A stretch of 64,000 nucleotides of DNA. Source: RHKX01 sp046330415. GTDB lineage: Bacteria > Actinomycetota > Thermoleophilia > Solirubrobacterales > 70-9. Shown here in pieces: positions 60,152-64,000 of the stretch. The DNA lies in contig JAXLSW010000023.1 of NCBI GenBank assembly GCA_046330415.1, positions 1-64,000 on the forward strand, written 5' to 3'. Made by a program: the position numbers and the translations under genes. Numbering within the stretch: position 1 is the first letter of the stretch; each line of letters starts with the position of its first letter. The notes beneath the pieces are model-generated. The model made no database searches, had not been told where the DNA came from, and saw only the letters and a list, made by a program, of their open reading frames with translations.

Positions 60152-61321
60152 TTGTCCCGCTTCACCCGCCCTCAGACTCCAGACGGCCACTCGAGCGCAT
60201 CGACGCTCGAGCTCTTCTACGACCTCGTCTTCGTCTTCGCGGTCACGCAGGTCTCCCACGCCCTGCTGGAGCACCTCGACTGGACCACGGCGGGACAGCA
60301 GCTCATCGTCCTGATCGCCGTCTGGTGGTCGTGGAACTACACGACCTGGGTGACCAACGAGCTCGACACCGATGCCCCCGCGGTTCGGGGGATGGTCATC
60401 GCGGTGATGCTCGGCAGCCTGCTGATGGCGATCGCCATCCCCTACGCCTGGGGGGAGCGGGCGCTGCTGTTCGCGGGCGCCTACGTCGCCATCCAGGTGG
60501 GCCGCCACGCCTTCCTCGCGTTCGTCTGCGGCAGCAAGGGGAGCGACGTGCGGCTCCGTGCCAGCCACATCTTCGTCTGGTTCTGCTTCTCCGGCGTTTT
60601 CTGGATCGCCGGTGCGATCGCACCCGAGGGCACCCCCCGCACGGTGCTCTGGATCCTCGCGGTGCTCGTGGACCTCTCCGGTCCGTTTCTCGTTTTCCAC
60701 ATCCCCGGGATGAAGCAGGTGACCGCCGACATCTGGAACGTCACCTCCGAGCACTTCGCCGAGCGCTTCCAGCTCTTCATCATCATCGCCCTCGGCGAGT
60801 CGATCGTGATCACGGGCGCGACCACCGCCGAGCTCGCCCTCGACGCGAAGACGATGACCGCGTTCATCGTCGCCTTCCTCGGCTCCGCGGCCTTCTGGTG
60901 GCTCTACTTCAACCGCGGCGCCCAGCTCGCGGCCCGCCAGCTCGACCTCACCGACCGCCGCACCGAGCTCGCCCGGGACCTCTACACGTACATGCACATC
61001 GCCCTGGTCGCGGGGATCATCCTCTTCGCGATCGGCGACGAGATCGTGATCCTGCATCCCGATGAGCATCTCCACACCGCGGAGCTGATCGTCCTCGCGG
61101 CGGGGCCGGCGCTGTTTCTGACAACGCTCTCGCTGATGCGGCTGCGCGCAGCCGGGAGCCCGAACAAGCGGCGCCTGATCGCGGCGCTGACGATCGTCGC
61201 GATCGTCGTGATCGGTCAGGACCTGCCGGCGCTGGCCCTGAGCTCGCTGATCCTCGGGGTCCTCGTCGTCGCGATCATCGTCGACGAGTACGTCTTCCGG
61301 CACCGGCGCACAGGACCGTAG
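60152..61321 (+). CDS. low-temperature requirement protein A (LtrA) family membrane protein
   Basis: 389 residues from TTG 60152. About ten membrane helices. LtrA signature: LELFYDLVFVFAVTQVSH at the N-terminus, TTWVTNELDTD, HFAERFQLFIIIALGESIVITGA and FWWLYFNRGAQ. Function of the family is not defined; it was named for cold growth in Listeria. The 148-base gap before it (60004-60151) shows short repeats of GTTGCATCTCGT type and no gene. Confidence 0.9.
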   Translation: MSRFTRPQTPDGHSSASTLELFYDLVFVFAVTQVSHALLEHLDWTTAGQQLIVLIAVWWSWNYTTWVTNELDTDAPAVRGMVIAVMLGSLLMAIAIPYAWGERALLFAGAYVAIQVGRHAFLAFVCGSKGSDVRLRASHIFVWFCFSGVFWIAGAIAPEGTPRTVLWILAVLVDLSGPFLVFHIPGMKQVTADIWNVTSEHFAERFQLFIIIALGESIVITGATTAELALDAKTMTAFIVAFLGSAAFWWLYFNRGAQLAARQLDLTDRRTELARDLYTYMHIALVAGIILFAIGDEIVILHPDEHLHTAELIVLAAGPALFLTTLSLMRLRAAGSPNKRRLIAALTIVAIVVIGQDLPALALSSLILGVLVVAIIVDEYVFRHRRTGP

Positions 61322-61330
61322 GCTCGCCGC

Positions 61331-62209
61331 ATGGAGGACTCGGTTCTCGCGACCGTCGTGCTGCCGGCCGCGCTGGCCGTGATCATGCTCAGCCTCGGGC
61401 TGTCGCTGACGCCCGCGGACTTCAGGCGCGTCGCCACGCAGCCGCGCGGCATCGGGGTCGGGATCGCGAACCTGGCGCTGATCTCGCCCCTGCTGGCGCT
61501 CGCGATCGCCGAGCTCTACTCGCTCGAGCCGGCCTTCGCCGTCGGCCTCGTCCTCCTCGGGGCCTCGCCCGGCGGGACGATGGCCAACCTCCTCACCCAC
61601 CTCGCCCGCGGCGACACCGCGCTCTCGATCTCGATGACCGCGATCTCGAGCCTCGCCGCGATCATCACGGTCCCGCTCTTCCTGCAGCTGGCGACGTCGC
61701 ACTTCGGCGCGACCGAGCTCGACCAGAGCGTCGACATGCTCGGCGTCGTCGTCCGCGTCCTGGTGATCACGGTGATCCCACTCGGGCTCGGGATGTGGCT
61801 CCGCGCCCGCCGGCCGGAGCGGGTCACGGAGGTGGAGGGGACCGTCAAGAAGGTCGCCTTCGGCGTCTTCCTCGCGGTCGTCGTCGGCGTGGTCATCGCC
61901 GAGTTCGACCGCGTCACCGAGCACCTCTGGGAGGTTGCGCCCGCGGTCGTCACGCTGAACGTGGCGGCGATGGCGATCTCCTTCGGCATCGCCCGCCTCG
62001 CCCGCCTCGACGACCGCCAGGCCACCGCGATCGCGATCGAGCTCGGCGTCCACAACTCCACGCTGGCGATCGCCGTCGGCGCCACGATCGCCTCGGTGCT
62101 GACGATCCCTGCCGCCGTCTACGCCAGCTTCATGTTCGTCACCGCGGGCATCTTCGCCCGCCTCATGTACAAGCGCAACGCAGCGACGGCTAGTGTCGGG
62201 GTGGGATGA
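61331..62209 (+). CDS. bile acid:sodium symporter (BASS) family transporter
   Basis: 292 residues, about nine or ten membrane helices. BASS motifs: LSLGLSLTPADFRRV in the first helices, GLVLLGASPGGTMANLLTHLARGDTALSISMTAISS (sodium site region), ELGVHNSTLAIAVGATI and the final FMFVTAGIFARL. Probably a sodium-coupled uptake carrier for an organic acid. It starts nine bases after ltrA and overlaps the next gene by four bases. Confidence 0.9.
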   Translation: MEDSVLATVVLPAALAVIMLSLGLSLTPADFRRVATQPRGIGVGIANLALISPLLALAIAELYSLEPAFAVGLVLLGASPGGTMANLLTHLARGDTALSISMTAISSLAAIITVPLFLQLATSHFGATELDQSVDMLGVVVRVLVITVIPLGLGMWLRARRPERVTEVEGTVKKVAFGVFLAVVVGVVIAEFDRVTEHLWEVAPAVVTLNVAAMAISFGIARLARLDDRQATAIAIELGVHNSTLAIAVGATIASVLTIPAAVYASFMFVTAGIFARLMYKRNAATASVGVG

Positions 62210-63165
62210 GCACCGCACCCGACATCGGACGGGCCGTCGAGAACGTGGTTCGCGACTGCATGGGCGTGCGCGAGGGCGAGAACGTGCTCGTCGTCGCCAA
62301 CCCCGCGACCCTCGGCCTCGGCGAGCGCCTGCGCGGCGCCGCCGGCCGCGCCGGTGCCGACGCGGTCATGGCGCTGATGGCGGAGCGGATCTCGCACGCC
62401 GCCGAGCCGCCGCCGACTGTCGCCGCGGCGATGCTCGGGGCCGACGTCGTCCTCGCTCCGACCGTGCAGTCGCTCTCCCACACCGCCTCGCGCAAGGCCG
62501 CCTCGGAGGCGGGAGCGCGCATCGCCACCCTTCCGGGGGTCACCGAGGACCAGCTCGCGCGGCTCATGAGCGCCGACATGGACGAGCTCAAGCGCCGCGG
62601 CCACGCGATCGCCGCCGTGCTCGACGCGGGCGATGAGGCGACGATCACCTGCGCCAACGGCTCCGACCTGCGGCTCAGCCTGCGTGGCCGCCGGGCCATC
62701 CCCGACGCCGGTGAGCTGACCGAGCCGGGGGCGTTCGGGAACCTCCCCTGCGGCGAGGGCTTCATCTCCCCCGACGACTCCGACTGCGAGGGGACGCTGG
62801 TCATCGACGGGACGATCGCGACGGTCGGCATCCCGGCCGAGCCGGTGACGCTCACCGTCTCCGGCGGCAAGCTCGTCGACGCGACGGGGCCCGAGGGCGC
62901 CCGGCTGATGGAGCTGCTCAGCGCCCACGGCTCGGACGGCCTGACGATCGCCGAGCTCGGGATCGGCACCAACGAGCGCGCCGAGCTGACCGGCCAGATC
63001 ATCGAGGACGAGAAGCTCCTCGGCACGGCGCACGTCGCCTTCGGCGCCTCCGAGGCGATCGGCGGCCGCATCCAGGTGCCGGTCCACCTCGACTCGGTGG
63101 TCATGAAGCCGGTGGTCGCGGTCGATGGCCAGGTCATCGTCCGGGACGGGGAGCTGCTGCTCTGA
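62206..63165 (+). CDS. M29-type (thermophilic) aminopeptidase-like protein
   Basis: 319 residues from ATG 62206. Pattern of the aminopeptidase T/leucyl aminopeptidase family and the related NicX dioxygenase group: GEFGNLPCGEGFISPDD-like region (NLPCGEGFISP), ELGIGTNERAELTGQIIEDEKLLGTAHVAFG, and PVHLDSVVMKPVV near the end, which carry the metal-ligand Glu, His and Asp. A metalloaminopeptidase is the simplest reading, but a ring-cleaving dioxygenase relative is possible. Coupled to the transporter upstream and to the formiminotransferase downstream. Confidence 0.75.
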   Translation: MSTAPDIGRAVENVVRDCMGVREGENVLVVANPATLGLGERLRGAAGRAGADAVMALMAERISHAAEPPPTVAAAMLGADVVLAPTVQSLSHTASRKAASEAGARIATLPGVTEDQLARLMSADMDELKRRGHAIAAVLDAGDEATITCANGSDLRLSLRGRRAIPDAGELTEPGAFGNLPCGEGFISPDDSDCEGTLVIDGTIATVGIPAEPVTLTVSGGKLVDATGPEGARLMELLSAHGSDGLTIAELGIGTNERAELTGQIIEDEKLLGTAHVAFGASEAIGGRIQVPVHLDSVVMKPVVAVDGQVIVRDGELLL

Positions 63166-64000
63166 GCCCGTTCTCCCGCGCAATCCTGCTCGCCGTACCG
63201 AACGTATCCGAGGCAGCCGATCCCGAGGCGCTCGGCCGGATCGAGGTGGGCCTCGACGCCGATCCCGTGACCCTGCTCGACGAGCATTCCGACCCGGTCC
63301 ACAACCGCACCGTCTTCACGCTGGCCGGGCGCGACGCCGCGCTCGTGCGCGCGCTCCGCGGGCTCGCTGCGCGGTCGATCGACGCCATCGACATCACCCG
63401 CCAGCGCGGTGCCCACCCGCGCATCGGCGCCATCGACGTCTGCCCGATCGTCTGGCCGACCCCCGACCTGCGCGAGCACGCCCACGAGGTCGCGCTCGCC
63501 GCCGCCGAGCAGCTCGCCTCGATCGGGCTGCCGGTGTTCCTCTACGGCGAGCTCGCGACCTCGCCCGAGCGCACCGAGCGCGCCTACTTCCGCCGCGGCG
63601 GCCACGTGGAGCTGGCGCAGCGGATGGAGTCCGGTGAGCTCGAGCCCGACTTCGGACCGGGTTGGCCGCACCCGACCGGAGGCGGGGTCCTCGTGACCGC
63701 GCGGGCTCCGCTCGCAGCGTTCAACGTCGAGCTCGCCTCCGGGGCGAGTCTCGAGGCGGCCGAGTCGATCGCCGCGCGGTTGCGCGAGTCGGGAGGCGGA
63801 CTCGAGGGAGTGCGGGCGATCGCCGTGAAGCTGAACGCGAACCGGATGCAGATCTCGACCAACGTGCACGACCCGGTGGCCGTCCCGCTGGCCGAGGTCG
63901 TCGAACGGATCCGCGAGCTCGCCGCGACCGAGGGGACCGAGCCCGCCCGGGCCGAGCTCGTCGGCCTGGTTCCAGCCGCCGCCCTCGAGGGCTATCCCGA
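63162..64000 (+). CDS. ftcD: glutamate formimidoyltransferase (3' end cut by window)
   Basis: At least 279 residues. Formiminotransferase N- and C-subdomains: LLAVPNVSEAADPEALGRI, LLDEHSDPVHNRTVFTLAG, RGAHPRIGAIDVCPIVWP, and VAVPLAEVVERIRELAATEG. It transfers formimino (or formyl) groups between formiminoglutamate and tetrahydrofolate in histidine degradation. No ATG, GTG or TTG precedes the conserved start. The only sensible start in frame is CTG 63162, overlapping the previous stop (CTGA), or CTG 63186. The frame runs open to the window end. Confidence 0.85.
   Translation, partial: MSPFSRAILLAVPNVSEAADPEALGRIEVGLDADPVTLLDEHSDPVHNRTVFTLAGRDAALVRALRGLAARSIDAIDITRQRGAHPRIGAIDVCPIVWPTPDLREHAHEVALAAAEQLASIGLPVFLYGELATSPERTERAYFRRGGHVELAQRMESGELEPDFGPGWPHPTGGGVLVTARAPLAAFNVELASGASLEAAESIAARLRESGGGLEGVRAIAVKLNANRMQISTNVHDPVAVPLAEVVERIRELAATEGTEPARAELVGLVPAAALEGYP

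Noticed and set aside
59846..62218. 790-codon Asp/Glu/Arg-rich open frame on the minus strand
   Set aside because: Lies antisense to ltrA and the BASS transporter; the composition reflects complementary GC-rich membrane-protein codons, not a real acidic protein.

Overview
The window is very GC-rich, with G/C at almost every third codon position, frequent GTG/TTG starts and long spurious antisense frames. Together with genes such as ethylmalonyl-CoA mutase, DUF6351, a DevS-like kinase and CopC/CopD/YcnI, this points to a high-GC actinobacterium. My best guess is the Thermoleophilia/Solirubrobacterales lineage (inferred from gene content, not from a marker gene). No insertion sequence, prophage, CRISPR array or rRNA is visible. 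One tRNA-Met gene is present. No gap between genes exceeds about 280 bases.

Layout. 0-9 kb: M15 peptidase (cut by the window edge), membrane diguanylate cyclase, lemA-DUF2207 pair, SDR, SGNH hydrolase, cupin and a large secreted DUF6351 protein. 9-16.5 kb: two medium-chain dehydrogenases, a GIY-YIG-like protein, an ATP-grasp enzyme, an L,D-transpeptidase lipoprotein, an M28 peptidase and DegV. 16.4-18.2 kb: a damaged ABC exporter. 18.2-29.8 kb: a redox/low-oxygen block with universal stress proteins, a flavoprotein, a ZIP transporter, cydABDC, a DevS-like kinase and a NarL-type regulator. 30-46.5 kb: a cobalamin and branched-chain acyl-CoA block holding ethylmalonyl-CoA mutase with its own GTPase, the valine route from isobutyryl-CoA to propionyl-CoA, and methylmalonyl-CoA mutase (mutA, mutB) with a second MeaB GTPase and a PabB-PabC fusion. 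46.6-53.3 kb: a copper/extracytoplasmic block (CopC-associated protein, CopC-CopD fusion, YcnI, DsbA-like, deacetylase, CtaG-like, small membrane protein). 53.4-57 kb: a secreted beta-propeller/PKD protein, a LysR remnant and an SMR-TetR efflux cassette abutting tRNA-Met. 57-64 kb: a WYL regulator divergent from a DrrAB-type exporter, LtrA, a BASS transporter, an M29-like aminopeptidase and a glutamate formiminotransferase cut by the right edge.

How the genes fit together. The 33.7-39 kb genes convert isobutyryl-CoA to propionyl-CoA. The mutA/mutB enzyme turns methylmalonyl-CoA into succinyl-CoA, and the ethylmalonyl-CoA mutase serves C4/C5 dicarboxyl-CoA chemistry. Each mutase is translationally coupled to a different P-loop GTPase. 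The cyd operon faces a haem/GAF-type two-component system, as expected for oxygen-responsive control. The 47-53 kb genes suit periplasmic copper handling and oxidase assembly.

An important caveat: about 25 single-base frame breaks fall in ten genes (DUF2207, an ABC ATPase and its permease, a tandem USP, HIBYL-CoA hydrolase, 3-hydroxyisobutyrate dehydrogenase, enoyl-CoA hydratase, PabBC, MutA, CopCD). In every case homology continues cleanly in the next frame and most breaks lie in or beside G/C runs. I read these as consensus errors rather than decayed genes. Each such locus is listed as one gene.
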